A DNA stretch of 64,000 nt from Halioglobus japonicus (GCA_902705825.1 CACSIL010000005.1:20528-84527), one strand, 5' to 3'; shown: positions 18,551 through 27,467, numbered from the stretch's first letter. Notes: generated from the sequence alone by a model not told the origin. Numbers and translations are program-made.

Positions 18551-19510
18551 TTACTGCTGTTGCTGCTGTTGCTGCTTTAGCGATTGCAAGATGCCTTTCA
18601 TTTGCTGTAACTGCGCAGTAGCCAGTACTCCGCCATTTACCTGCAGCACCTCAGTCGCTGTTTGCCCCGCAAATGTTATCGCATCAATCGCTGCGATGTG
18701 CGCGAGCCGGGCAGCGATATACGCACCGTTGAATGTGTCGCCTGCGCCGGTGGTATCGAGTACCTCCCGGGCGGGCTCAATATTGACTTCCCGAATACTA
18801 TCATCGGCAATCAGGGTGCAGGTTTGCGCCCCGTTCTTCAGTATCACTTCCCGGGCGCTGGCGTTAAGAAGGGCCTGCGCGGCCTCGTCGATTGATGCAA
18901 ACCCGAAGAGTGTTTCCTCCTCTTCAAAACCGGGTAGATAGATATCGGTCAGTGCCTGTACCTGCGCAATGGCTGCAGCCGCCTCCGCGGCGCTTGGCCA
19001 AAGTGCAGGTCGGAAGTTGGGGTCAAAAATAACGGTGCCACCCCGGCTTCGGTACTCGTGCAAAAACGACAGTAACATTTGCTGACTGGCTTCATTCATA
19101 AGCGCCAGCGTAATCCCTGTAAAATACAAATAGGGCGTGTTTTTTAATGGCTCCAGTAGCGCTAAAAGGGTAGTCGGCTGCTTGAACAGTGCACTGGCTG
19201 CCGAATCGTTGCGCCAATACTCGAAGCTGCGCTCGCCGGCATCATCGGTGCTGATGAGGTAGAGTCCGGGGTGTCGCAGTGGATCTATGTCCGGTTCAGC
19301 AAGGGTGACATGGTGAGACGCCGCATGCGTGCGGATTCTGTCGGCCTGCAGGCCTGAGCCCAGGGCCGTCACATAGGCGACATCGACACCCAGTCCCTGC
19401 AATGTACAGGCGGTATTATAGGTATCACCGGCAGCGCCCAGCGCATACCGCTTCTCATTCAGCGGAGCCAGTTCGATCATTACTTCGCCTAAAATGACGA
19501 TGTCACTCAT
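18551..19510 (-). CDS. kdgK: 2-keto-3-deoxygluconate kinase (PfkB family)
   Basis: This is a 319-residue PfkB-family sugar kinase that should phosphorylate 2-keto-3-deoxygluconate to KDPG, between mannonate dehydratase and the aldolase Eda. The N-terminal GEVMIELAP and AAGDTYNTA and the C-terminal DTTGAGDTFNGAY (252-264, catalytic base Asp258) are the PfkB signatures. The match to KdgK rests on length and on the surrounding uronate genes. The last seven residues are all Gln, encoded by a CAG/CAA run. This tail is outside the conserved fold and could vary in length between strains. It is divergent from uxaC. Confidence 0.88.
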   Translation of the reverse strand: MSDIVILGEVMIELAPLNEKRYALGAAGDTYNTACTLQGLGVDVAYVTALGSGLQADRIRTHAASHHVTLAEPDIDPLRHPGLYLISTDDAGERSFEYWRNDSAASALFKQPTTLLALLEPLKNTPYLYFTGITLALMNEASQQMLLSFLHEYRSRGGTVIFDPNFRPALWPSAAEAAAAIAQVQALTDIYLPGFEEEETLFGFASIDEAAQALLNASAREVILKNGAQTCTLIADDSIREVNIEPAREVLDTTGAGDTFNGAYIAARLAHIAAIDAITFAGQTATEVLQVNGGVLATAQLQQMKGILQSLKQQQQQQQ

Positions 19511-19601
19511 AACGTTTGCTTAACCTCTGTAGATGGACAGTGCGCAGGTGGACTGAATATCAGGAGTTTGGCGCAATCTCAGGCGAATATGAACAAGGAA
19601 T

Positions 19602-19632
19602 TTGGACTTACCAATATTTAGTCGAATATAAT
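19602..19632 (+). promoter_or_regulatory. Putative uxaC promoter with GntR/UxuR-like operator
   Basis: The 264-base kdgK-uxaC divergent intergenic region contains the dyad TTGG-ACTTA-CCAA (19602-19614). This resembles FadR/UxuR-family sites, whose arms are TGG and CCA. A perfect -10 hexamer TATAAT follows at 19627-19632. The left arm TTGGAC could serve as a -35 with a 19-base spacer. A wider inverted repeat, GGAATTTG (19597-19604) and CAAATTCC (19636-19643), encloses the region. The regulator encoded at 22558 is the natural candidate to bind here (inference). Confidence 0.4.
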
Positions 19633-19774
19633 CAACAAATTCCGCTATTCTGGTCTCTCTAGCGCGTGTTTGGAGGTGGGCCAGGCAAACTGTGGCTGAA
19701 AGACCTTTAAAATGGTCAGGCCAAAAAGCCCATTGGGCACCCGATAATGCCAGTCTGCCACAAGGATTAATGAT

Positions 19775-21193
19775 TTGACTCCAAGAAAACTTATCCTGCA
19801 TCCCGACAGGTTGTTTGCACCTGATGAGAGGCAGCGCAGCGTTGCGCGGGGACTCTATCAGAAAGTGCAAGGCCTGCCGATTATCAGCCCGCACGGACAC
19901 ACGGATGCCGCCTGGTTTTCCGAAAATACGGCCTTTGATAATGCCGCTGACCTGCTGATAAAGCCAGATCACTATGTCTTTCGCTTGCTCTATAGTCAGG
20001 GTATTGCGCTGGAAGCTCTGGGTGTGCCCCGCGCGGACGGTGCTGCCGTGGAGCAGGACGGACGTAAGATCTGGCGCCTGTTGGCCAATAACTACCACCT
20101 GTTTCGCGGTACACCTTCGCGACTTTGGCTGGATACCGTATTCGCTCAGCTATTCGAGTTTGAGCATGTGCTGTGTGCCGAAACCGCTGATGACTACTAC
20201 GATAGCATCAACGCCGCACTAGCCACTGACGCCTTCAGGCCGCGCGCACTGTACGAGCGATTCAATATTGAGTTGATATCCACCACCGAATCGCCGCTGA
20301 GTGACCTCGCTCACCACAGAGCCATTGCCGACAGCAACTGGCAGGGGCGCGTGATTTCTGCCTACCGTCCGGACCCGGTGATAGATCCCGAGTTTGAGGG
20401 CTTTGTCGATGCGGTTCGCGACTTTGGCGAACTCACCTTAGAAGATACCTCCACTTTTGCGGGCTACCTGCGGGCGCACCGTGTGCGCCGCGCGTTCTTC
20501 AAATCAACCGGTGTTACCTCCACCGATCACGGCCACCCGACAGCGCGCACAGCCGATCTGCCGGCAGCGGAGATAGAGGCCTTGTACGCTGCTGCCATCA
20601 GCGGCACCGCCAGTCCCGAGCAAGCTGAACTGTTCCGCGCGCACATGCTGACGGAGATGGCGGGCATGAGCATTGACGATGGACTGGTGATGCAGCTGCA
20701 CCCCGGCTCATCGCGCAATCACAACGCCAGCGTGTTCAAACAGTTCGGTCGCGACAAGGGGGCGGATATACCGCTGCAAACGTCATACGTTGAACAACTC
20801 AAGCCGCTGCTGGATAAATACGGTACGCATCCGGATCTGACGCTTATCCTGTTTACGCTGGACGAAACGGCCTACAGCCGTGAATTGGCACCCCTGGCGG
20901 GGCATTACCCCTGCCTGCGATTAGGACCGCCGTGGTGGTTCCACGACAGTCCCGAAGGCATGCGCCGTTTCCGGCAACATGTGACAGAGAGCGCCGGCTT
21001 CTACAATACGGTGGGTTTCAACGATGACACCCGCGCCTTCCTGTCGATTCCCGCGCGCCATGATGTCGCCCGCCGCATGGACTGCAACTGGCTGGCTGAG
21101 CTGGTGTGTGATCATCGCCTCGATATCGAGGAGGCCGAGGAGCTGGCTGTTGAATTGACGTACAACCTGGTCAAAAAAGCCTACAAATTGTGA
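19775..21193 (+). CDS. uxaC: Uronate isomerase
   Basis: This is a 472-residue glucuronate/galacturonate isomerase, the first intracellular step from D-glucuronate to D-fructuronate. The N-terminal metal-binding HxH is seen in ISPHGHTDAAWF. Other UxaC signatures are FRGTPSRLWLD, LISTTESPLSDLAHH, MQLHPGSSRNHN and LRLGPPWWFHDSPEGM. The reading frame starts with TTG at 19775, with AAGGA eight bases upstream. No in-frame ATG exists nearby, and the ATG at 19770 is out of frame and stops after two codons. It leads the plus-strand run uxaC, uxuA, GntR regulator, eda. Confidence 0.95.
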   Translation: MTPRKLILHPDRLFAPDERQRSVARGLYQKVQGLPIISPHGHTDAAWFSENTAFDNAADLLIKPDHYVFRLLYSQGIALEALGVPRADGAAVEQDGRKIWRLLANNYHLFRGTPSRLWLDTVFAQLFEFEHVLCAETADDYYDSINAALATDAFRPRALYERFNIELISTTESPLSDLAHHRAIADSNWQGRVISAYRPDPVIDPEFEGFVDAVRDFGELTLEDTSTFAGYLRAHRVRRAFFKSTGVTSTDHGHPTARTADLPAAEIEALYAAAISGTASPEQAELFRAHMLTEMAGMSIDDGLVMQLHPGSSRNHNASVFKQFGRDKGADIPLQTSYVEQLKPLLDKYGTHPDLTLILFTLDETAYSRELAPLAGHYPCLRLGPPWWFHDSPEGMRRFRQHVTESAGFYNTVGFNDDTRAFLSIPARHDVARRMDCNWLAELVCDHRLDIEEAEELAVELTYNLVKKAYKL

Positions 21194-21227
21194 TAGTTGA
21201 AAAACCCTCACGGGAGAGATACCTACG

Positions 21228-21275
21228 ATGAAAATACTCACCATAAAGCGCTCGTGGGTGATACCCCATGCGTGA
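21228..21275 (+). CDS. 15-codon leader ORF overlapping the uxuA start
   Basis: A short frame encoding MKILTIKRSWVIPHA starts at ATG 21228, with GGAGAG nine bases upstream. Its TGA at 21273-21275 lies eight bases inside uxuA. The uxuA ATG itself (21268) has no visible ribosome-binding site. The simplest reading is translational coupling, where ribosomes ending the leader restart at uxuA. It could also be chance. Its residues do not resemble a UxuA N-terminus. Confidence 0.4.
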   Translation: MKILTIKRSWVIPHA

Positions 21276-22467
21276 GTCATGGCGATGGTTTGGCCCCGGA
21301 GACCCGGTAACGATAAAGGATATACGGCAGACTGACGCCACCGATATCGTGAGTGCGCTGCACAATATTCCCAGCGGTGAAGTGTGGCCGATAGACGCGA
21401 TACGCGAACACCAGGCGTTAATTGAAACCTGTGAGCCGGGCGAGTCAACGCTGGTGTGGTCAGTGGTGGAGAGCATTCCGGTACACGAGGATATCAAACT
21501 GGCGCGCGAGGGTTGCCAGCGTTATATCGATAACTGGGTGGCCTCGATGGAAAATCTGGCAGCCTGTGGCATTAAAACCATTTGTTACAATTTCATGCCG
21601 GTGATTGATTGGACGCGAACAGATTTGCAGCACCGCCTGCCCAGCGGTGGGTATGCGCTGCGCTTTGATCAGCAGAAGTTTTCCGTGTTTGATTTATACA
21701 TTCTGGAACGCCAGGGTGCTGAGCGGGATTATTCCGATCAGGAGATCGCCACAGCCCGGCAACTTTTCGAACAGATGTCGGAAGATGAGAGGGCGCTGCT
21801 CACACGCAATATTATCGCCGGGCTGCCGGGCAAGATGACCGATGCCTACGGCCTGGATACCTTTCGCGCGATGCTCGCCAATTATCAGGGTATGGATGCC
21901 GATACACTGAGAAACAACCTGTACCGTTTCCTCGAATGCGTCCTGCCTGTGGCGGAAACGCTCGGTGTGAAGCTCGCTATCCATCCCGATGACCCGCCGC
22001 GGGATATGCTCGGCCTGCCAAGGATTATTTGCACTGCTGCCGATCTGGATGTCCTGTTTGATCGCTTGCCCAGTCCGGCCAATGGCATCACGTTATGCGC
22101 CGGTACGTATGGCAGCCGCCCCGATAATAATCTTCCCGAGATGGCAAAGCAGTTTGCGCCGCGAATCCATTTTTCACATCTACGTGGTGTCGTGCGCGAC
22201 GCCGATGAGCAGCGCTCTTTTTACGAGGCCAGTCACCTAAATAGTGATGTGAATATTGTCGGTGTCATATCGGCGTTGTTGGCCGAAGAGCGGCGGCGCA
22301 AGGCAGAAGGCCTTGAGCAGAGTGAAATCTTCATCCGACCCGACCATGGTCATCAGATATTGGACGATGTTAACAAATCAGTAAATCCGGGCTATTCCTG
22401 TATTGGCCGGTTGAAGGGCCTCGCTGAAATTCGAGGCGTGGTGAAAGCGCTGGAGTACTTGGATTAA
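21268..22467 (+). CDS. uxuA: Mannonate dehydratase
   Basis: This 399-residue enzyme dehydrates D-mannonate to 2-keto-3-deoxygluconate in the hexuronate pathway. The N-terminus (MRESWRWFGPGDPVTIKDIR) and the block GEVWPIDAIREHQALIE are characteristic of UxuA. Further family blocks include ICYNFMPVIDWTRTDL, LAIHPDDPPRDMLGLPRI, FSHLRGV and IRPDHGHQILDD, which supply metal-binding His, Asp and Cys residues. Translation probably depends on the overlapping leader frame just upstream. It takes its substrate from the UxuB-like domain of the fusion protein on the other strand. Confidence 0.96.
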   Translation: MRESWRWFGPGDPVTIKDIRQTDATDIVSALHNIPSGEVWPIDAIREHQALIETCEPGESTLVWSVVESIPVHEDIKLAREGCQRYIDNWVASMENLAACGIKTICYNFMPVIDWTRTDLQHRLPSGGYALRFDQQKFSVFDLYILERQGAERDYSDQEIATARQLFEQMSEDERALLTRNIIAGLPGKMTDAYGLDTFRAMLANYQGMDADTLRNNLYRFLECVLPVAETLGVKLAIHPDDPPRDMLGLPRIICTAADLDVLFDRLPSPANGITLCAGTYGSRPDNNLPEMAKQFAPRIHFSHLRGVVRDADEQRSFYEASHLNSDVNIVGVISALLAEERRRKAEGLEQSEIFIRPDHGHQILDDVNKSVNPGYSCIGRLKGLAEIRGVVKALEYLD

Positions 22468-22557
22468 CGCTCTCTTTAAGGGTATAGCTGGCTGGTCCAC
22501 CGGACGCATAGCCCGGCCAACAGGCTTGTGTTATCGTTCGTTCAGGTCAGAGCATTT

Positions 22558-23352
22558 ATGAAAGATAAAGACAGATTTCCTCAAAATACGCAGCGACTTC
22601 CGCGGGAGCCGCGCCTCTATCAGCAGGTCGCTGAAAAGCTGATCGGCATGATCGAACTTGAAGAATATGAAGTGGGTATGCGGCTGCCTGCGGAGCGTGA
22701 ACTTGCGACGATGTTGGGCGTAAGTCGCCCAACTATCCGCGAGGCTGTGATCGCCCTTGAGCTTGCACACTATGTTGAAGTCCGCATGGGCTCCGGCGTG
22801 TATGTGCTGGAATATAAGAAGGGCAGAAACCGTTTTTCTGATCAGGACGTTGGCCCGTTTGAACTCACCGAGGCAAGGGCCTTGTTCGAGGGTGAGGCAG
22901 TCGCGCTGGCGGCGACCATGATCACCGATGAGCAGTTGGTACAGTTGGCAGAATCTCTGGATGAAATGGTGGAGGAGAACGCACACGGTGTCGACAGCCA
23001 TGAGGTGGCGGACAAAAAGTTTCATATGATTATTGCCCAGGCCACCAACAACAGTGCCATTCGCTCGACCATAGAAAACCTGTGGGAAATGCGGGAGAGC
23101 TCTGCGCTGACAGCAAGCACGCTGCAGAAGGCGCGTAACTCCGGCCTGAAACCATCGGTAGAGCAGCATCGGGATATCTACAATGCGTTAAAAGCCCGCG
23201 ATGCCACGGCCGCACGCCAGGCGATGCGTTCGCATTTACTGACAGTGATTGAAAGCATTCTTGAGGCCACTGAAGCGGATGCCATAGAGGCGGCGCGCAA
23301 CCGAACGTCAGAAAGTCGGGATCGACTCAAACGCACTAAAACCATTGTTTAA
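22558..23352 (+). CDS. GntR/FadR-type transcriptional regulator (UxuR/ExuR-like)
   Basis: This 264-residue regulator has an N-terminal winged helix-turn-helix (about residues 20-84; RLPAERELATMLGVSRPTIREA) and a C-terminal FCD ligand-binding domain (ALFEGEAVALAA, DKKFHMIIAQATNN, EQHRDIYNAL). The wing GSGVYV is typical of the FadR subfamily that includes UxuR and ExuR. Position between uxuA and eda makes it the likely repressor of the uronate genes, released by an uronate intermediate (inference). ATG 22558 is chosen because it begins a hydrophilic N-terminus. An in-frame TTG at 22528 is possible, and neither has a strong ribosome-binding site. Confidence 0.9.
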   Translation: MKDKDRFPQNTQRLPREPRLYQQVAEKLIGMIELEEYEVGMRLPAERELATMLGVSRPTIREAVIALELAHYVEVRMGSGVYVLEYKKGRNRFSDQDVGPFELTEARALFEGEAVALAATMITDEQLVQLAESLDEMVEENAHGVDSHEVADKKFHMIIAQATNNSAIRSTIENLWEMRESSALTASTLQKARNSGLKPSVEQHRDIYNALKARDATAARQAMRSHLLTVIESILEATEADAIEAARNRTSESRDRLKRTKTIV

Positions 23353-23403
23353 AGGCATCGTTTAACACCTTTACCTGAAGTCATCGTTCAGAGGTTTCCC
23401 CCA

Positions 23404-24027
23404 ATGATTGTCACAACATTATCTGCTTGCCGGGTGTTGCCGGTTATCACGGCGAAGGATGCAAATAGCACTGTCGCGTTGGCAAAGGCCCTGGGCCGTG
23501 GCGGTATGAAGGCGGTGGAGATCACGCTGCGCACGCCAGCTGCGCTCGACAGTATTCGCGAAGTTGCGGCGCAGGTGCCGGAGATGATAGTGGCAGCGGG
23601 TACCGTGACGAACCCTGATGAGCTGCATCGAGCAGTAGAGGCGGGAGCCTCTATGGTGGTGAGCCCCGGCTCTACACCGCGTTTACTGCGCGCAGCGCGC
23701 GACGCGGGTATTGATTTCGTACCGGGTGTCGCGACGGCTTCTGAAGTGATGCAGGGTCTGGATGAAGGCTATAGCTGTTTCAAACTGTTTCCCGCTGTGG
23801 CTGCGGGCGGCTTGAATCTGCTCAAATCACTGGCCGGGCCTTTTCCGGATGTCAAGTTCTGCCCCACCGGGGGGCTGAGTCCAGCAAATTTCAGGGAGTT
23901 TCTGGCACTGCCGAATGTTGTTTGTTGCGGTGGTTCCTGGATGGTTGCTGCCGATCTTGTCGATAACCATCGCTGGGATGACATTGAGGCACTGGCGCGC
24001 GAAGCGATGGCAACGGCGCCTGCTTAG
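23404..24027 (+). CDS. eda: 2-keto-3-deoxy-6-phosphogluconate (KDPG) aldolase
   Basis: This 207-residue class I aldolase splits KDPG into pyruvate and glyceraldehyde-3-phosphate, ending the glucuronate branch. Glu39 and Arg43 (VEITLRTP) and the Schiff-base Lys127 (CFKLFPA) are all present, along with the phosphate-binding SPGST and CPTGGL. GAGG lies upstream of the ATG. It closes the plus-strand uronate run and converges on xylA with a 14-base gap. Confidence 0.96.
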   Translation: MIVTTLSACRVLPVITAKDANSTVALAKALGRGGMKAVEITLRTPAALDSIREVAAQVPEMIVAAGTVTNPDELHRAVEAGASMVVSPGSTPRLLRAARDAGIDFVPGVATASEVMQGLDEGYSCFKLFPAVAAGGLNLLKSLAGPFPDVKFCPTGGLSPANFREFLALPNVVCCGGSWMVAADLVDNHRWDDIEALAREAMATAPA

Positions 24028-24041
24028 TTGCCGTGCTGTTG

Positions 24042-25382
24042 TTATGAAAACATATAGTCATTGAGCAGGCTCTCTACCCACTCTTGCTTGCCACTGACCC
24101 GAGCAGGTTCGGGGTTGCCGGCGGCGATATCGCGTAACGCTTCAAGGCTCAGTTCACCCGCTTCGAATTGCTGGCCGTGCGGCTGGCTGAAGCTGGCATA
24201 ACGGCTGGCCTTGAATGCCGCAAGTTTGCCATCGCTGATGATACGATCGGCAATGACGAGGGCGCGGGCATAGGCATCCATTCCTCCAATATGCCCCAGA
24301 AACAGGTCTTCAAGGTCGGTTGATTCGCGTCGTACCTTGGCATCAAAATTCAGCCCGCCATAGCCGAGGCCGCCAGCGGCAAGCACTACCAGCAGATTCT
24401 CAACACAGTCGTACATATCCATTGGGAACTGGTCGGTATCCCAACCGTTCTGGGCGTTGCCGCGGTTGGCATCGATTGACCCCAGTAACCCCGCATCAAC
24501 GGCCATTTGCAGATCATGTGCGCTGCTATGGCCGGCCAGTGTGGCGTGATTGGCTTCTATGTTGAGTTTGAAATCACCGTCCAGGCCATAGTGACGAAGA
24601 AACCCAATGACCGTTTGGGCGTCTACATCGTACTGGTGGTACATGGGCTCCATGGGTTTGGGTTCAATAAGATAAGTCCCGCTGAACCCAATCGAGCGAC
24701 CATAGTCACGGGCCATGGTGAGAAATATCGCCAGGTGATCCAGTTCCTTTCCGGTATTGGTATTGAGCAGGCAGGCGTACCCTTCGCGCCCGCCCCAGAA
24801 CACATAATTTTCACCACCGAGTGCAACAGTTGCATCAAGCGCTGCTTTTACCTGAGCACCGGCATACGCTACCACGGAGAAGTCCGGGTTGGTTGCGGCA
24901 CCATTCATGTAGCGCGGATGAGAAAACACATTCGCCGTGCCCCAGAGCAGCTTCATACCGGTTGCATCCTGGCGCTCCTTCGCCAAACTCACCAGGCTGG
25001 CAAGATTGGCTTCTGATTCGGCCACTGAGCTGCCTTCGGGCGCGAGGTCGCGATCGTGGAAACAGTAGTGGGGGACATTGAGTTTGGTGAAAAATTCAAA
25101 CGCTGCATCCAGCTTATTGCGGGCGCGCGCCATATCGCTATCGCCTGTATCCCACGGGTGAACCCGTGTGCCAGGGCCGAATGGGTCGCTGCCGTCAGCA
25201 CAGAAAGTGTGCCAGTAACAAACGGCAAACCGCAGATGCTGCTCCATAGTCTTACCCGCGATCACGCGCTGTGATTCGTAGGCTTTGAAGCTGAGAGGAT
25301 TGTCGGACTCCGGTCCTTCATAGATAATTTGCGGTATGTTGGGAAAGTATTCCCTGTCGCCGATAAAGACTGTTTTACTCAT
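24042..25382 (-). CDS. xylA: Xylose isomerase
   Basis: This 446-residue enzyme converts D-xylose to D-xylulose. The length and the N-terminal extension ([20 protein letters not shown]) place it in the class II xylose isomerases. Active-site blocks are present: [10 protein letters not shown] with the catalytic His, [29 protein letters not shown] and [20 protein letters not shown]. These supply the Glu, His and Asp ligands for two divalent metals. It is the second gene of a xylB-xylA operon, 32 bases after xylB. Confidence 0.97.
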   Translation of the reverse strand: MSKTVFIGDREYFPNIPQIIYEGPESDNPLSFKAYESQRVIAGKTMEQHLRFAVCYWHTFCADGSDPFGPGTRVHPWDTGDSDMARARNKLDAAFEFFTKLNVPHYCFHDRDLAPEGSSVAESEANLASLVSLAKERQDATGMKLLWGTANVFSHPRYMNGAATNPDFSVVAYAGAQVKAALDATVALGGENYVFWGGREGYACLLNTNTGKELDHLAIFLTMARDYGRSIGFSGTYLIEPKPMEPMYHQYDVDAQTVIGFLRHYGLDGDFKLNIEANHATLAGHSSAHDLQMAVDAGLLGSIDANRGNAQNGWDTDQFPMDMYDCVENLLVVLAAGGLGYGGLNFDAKVRRESTDLEDLFLGHIGGMDAYARALVIADRIISDGKLAAFKASRYASFSQPHGQQFEAGELSLEALRDIAAGNPEPARVSGKQEWVESLLNDYMFS

Positions 25383-25414
25383 TGGGTTTTCCCTCTTTAG
25401 GTGTCAATAGTAGG

Positions 25415-26914
25415 CTACTGGACAGGTTGTGCATACAGGGGGGTGATCGCAGCCAGTGACTGCAGATAGCGCTGGTAAACGTCGTCATAAAAATTAACCG
25501 CTGTAGTGTTAGGCTCACAGCACATTTCCCGATTTTTGCTAAGGTGATCGTCCGCAAATTGCTGCATTTCATCCAGGCTGCAGGACTCCAGTACGGCAAG
25601 AGCCTGCAGTGCTGCACCGAATGCAGCGCCTTCATCCTGATGCAAAATTGTCACCGGCGTATTGCAGATATCCGCTACTGCCTGCCGCCAGGTGGCACTG
25701 GCCGAGCCGCCGCCGGTCAACACAACGCCCGAGTCGTCGATGTCCAGCTCACGCATCCTTTGGAGACCATAACGCAGTGCAAAAGTGGCGCCTTCAAGTG
25801 CCGAGCGCAACAGGTTTTCCGGGCGGGCGTTGTGCGGGTCCAGCCCCATCACGCAGGCTTTCGCTCGCGGTAGATTGGGGGTGCGCTCACCGTTGTAAAA
25901 AGGCAGGGAAATAAGACCTTCCGCACCCATAGGAGAGCGACTGACCTGTCGCTCAAAGTCAGACAGTTCTGTGCCCAGTAGATTCCTCGTTTGCTCCGTT
26001 GTTACAGTGCAGTTCATGGTGCACATCAGTGGTAGCCACCCGCCCGTTGAAGAGCAAAAGGCAGCGATTTCACCTTTGGGGTCGATAACGGGTTTGTCCG
26101 AATAGGCATAAACCGTGCCTGACGTACCCATGCTCATGGTTACCCTGCCGGGACTGAGGTTTCCGGTCCCAATGGCCCCCATCATATTGTCGCCACCGCC
26201 GGTGGATACCGGTATCCCTGCGGGCAGCCCGGTCAGCTCGGCGACGTCAGAGCGCAGCGAGCCGATAACCCCGGGGTCCACCCGCAACTGCGGCAGGCAC
26301 TCAGTCAAATCTCGTTGCGGGTCGATGGCATGCAGCATACGGTCGGACCAACGGCGTTCCCGAATATCCAGGAAGCCAGTCCCCGATGCATCTCCCGCCT
26401 CCATGCAGCGTTCACCCGTCAGGTAAAAGTTCAGATAATCGTGGGGTAACAGGATGCAGTCCAGTTGCTCATACAGCGGGCCTCCCTGTTTGGCAAACCG
26501 GCGAATTTTGCCAGCCGTATAGCCTGCAAGGATAGGGTTCCCGACATCGTCTATACACCGCTGCATGCCGCCGTAGGCGGCCATGATGTCATTACACTGT
26601 GCAACGGTTGAGGTGTCGCACCACAATTTGACGGGTGCCAGTACCTCGCCGTTTTTCCCCAGCGCTACAAAACCGTGCTGCTGACCTGAGACACCGATTG
26701 CAGCTACAGAAGCAAGCGTGGCGGGATCTACGTTGGCAAGAACATGGTGCAAAGCATCCAGCCACCACTGCGCCTGCTGCTCTGCGGCACCGCTCTCATC
26801 CTGAAAAAGATCCAGAGCGGCACTTTCACAGGCGATTACTTTGCGTGTCGAGCCATCGTAAAAAAGTGCTTTGAGCGATTGTGTGCCCAGATCGAGGCCG
26901 AGTACTGTTTGCAT
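25415..26914 (-). CDS. xylB: Xylulokinase (FGGY family)
   Basis: This is a ~499-residue carbohydrate kinase that phosphorylates D-xylulose for the pentose phosphate pathway. The N-terminal ATPase motif (LGLDLGTQSLKALFYDG), the substrate loop GVSGQQHGFVAL and the C-terminal LTGGGSASATWRQ identify FGGY kinases. ATG 26914 is chosen because the protein then begins at the phosphate-binding strand, with GGAAG ten bases upstream. The open frame extends 16 codons further back. It lies upstream of xylA in the same operon, behind a TATAAT box. Confidence 0.95.
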   Translation of the reverse strand: MQTVLGLDLGTQSLKALFYDGSTRKVIACESAALDLFQDESGAAEQQAQWWLDALHHVLANVDPATLASVAAIGVSGQQHGFVALGKNGEVLAPVKLWCDTSTVAQCNDIMAAYGGMQRCIDDVGNPILAGYTAGKIRRFAKQGGPLYEQLDCILLPHDYLNFYLTGERCMEAGDASGTGFLDIRERRWSDRMLHAIDPQRDLTECLPQLRVDPGVIGSLRSDVAELTGLPAGIPVSTGGGDNMMGAIGTGNLSPGRVTMSMGTSGTVYAYSDKPVIDPKGEIAAFCSSTGGWLPLMCTMNCTVTTEQTRNLLGTELSDFERQVSRSPMGAEGLISLPFYNGERTPNLPRAKACVMGLDPHNARPENLLRSALEGATFALRYGLQRMRELDIDDSGVVLTGGGSASATWRQAVADICNTPVTILHQDEGAAFGAALQALAVLESCSLDEMQQFADDHLSKNREMCCEPNTTAVNFYDDVYQRYLQSLAAITPLYAQPVQ

Positions 26915-26951
26915 GGTGTCAGGCTTCCGCATACGCGAATGGGAACCTGGA

Positions 26952-26973
26952 ATTATACGCAACTAAGTGCGTA
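26952..26973 (-). promoter_or_regulatory. xylBA promoter -10 and adjacent palindrome
   Basis: On the minus strand a perfect -10 TATAAT (26952-26957) lies 38-43 bases before the xylB start. Next to and overlapping it is the inverted repeat TACGCA-6-TGCGTA (26956-26973). No good -35 hexamer is seen at normal spacing, which suggests an activator-dependent or repressed promoter. No xylR-type regulator is encoded beside the operon. Confidence 0.45.
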
Positions 26974-27035
26974 AGGCTTGCTCAATTTCCTGATAGTTTG
27001 GCCGTGCCTCGATAGTGTATTTGCAGAATCCTCCG

Positions 27036-27467
27036 TTACCAATCGGTCTTGCGGCGGCCGCGCTTTTTCTCCCTTCGATCGTTATTGCCGGTGTCTTCGT
27101 ACAGCTGAGTTTGCAATGCAGCGGAATGCCGGCGGTCATCGTCGTATTCCCGGCGATCATCGTAATGCTTGTACTTGCAGCTACATCTGGATGCGTCGCA
27201 TGCTGGCAGGGGCAGCATCGGAGCATCTCCATCCGAGATCAGGAAACGCTTGTTTTCTATCGCCTTGACGGCATCGCAGGCGCAGTCTTCGTACACAATC
27301 GATATGCCCCGGTAGGGCTTTAGTTGAACAGGTTTGGCCGCTCTCATTGGCGAGGATTTTTTCACTGGGGGAGAATTCTTTTTCGCGGTATTCGCACTCT
27401 TTTCCGGCGTCGATGCGGAAAACGGCAAGTAGTTCAATGGAGCCTTAAATAGCGCCGAGAATTTCAT
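27036..27467 (-). CDS. Hypothetical small Cys-rich protein with CxCxYxHxxDRR motif
   Basis: This is a 143-residue protein of unknown function. A disordered, Lys/Pro/Ser-rich N-terminal half leads to a compact Cys region: Cys62 and Cys64 in DCACDAV, then RFLISDGDAPMLPLPAC, Cys95 and Cys97 in RCSCKYKHYDDRR, and a second DDRR. The tail is strongly basic (NDRREKKRGRRK). Five Cys and nearby His suggest a metal site, and the repeated DRR elements a nucleic-acid or protein contact (inference). I recall similar CxCxYxH-DRR proteins in gammaproteobacteria but no known role. ATG 27467 has GAGGGG five bases upstream. The frame extends further to 27512. Confidence 0.75.
   Translation of the reverse strand: MKFSALFKAPLNYLPFSASTPEKSANTAKKNSPPVKKSSPMRAAKPVQLKPYRGISIVYEDCACDAVKAIENKRFLISDGDAPMLPLPACDASRCSCKYKHYDDRREYDDDRRHSAALQTQLYEDTGNNDRREKKRGRRKTDW

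Noticed and set aside
18546..18580. CAG/CAA repeat considered as a microsatellite or CRISPR-like repeat
   Set aside because: It is only the short poly-Gln codon run at the end of kdgK, with no spacer-repeat structure.
27015..27323. Plus-strand open frame with hydrophobic stretches opposite the Cys-rich gene
   Set aside because: It lies antisense to the gene at 27036-27467, which has a strong GAGGGG site and a recognisable Cys pattern.
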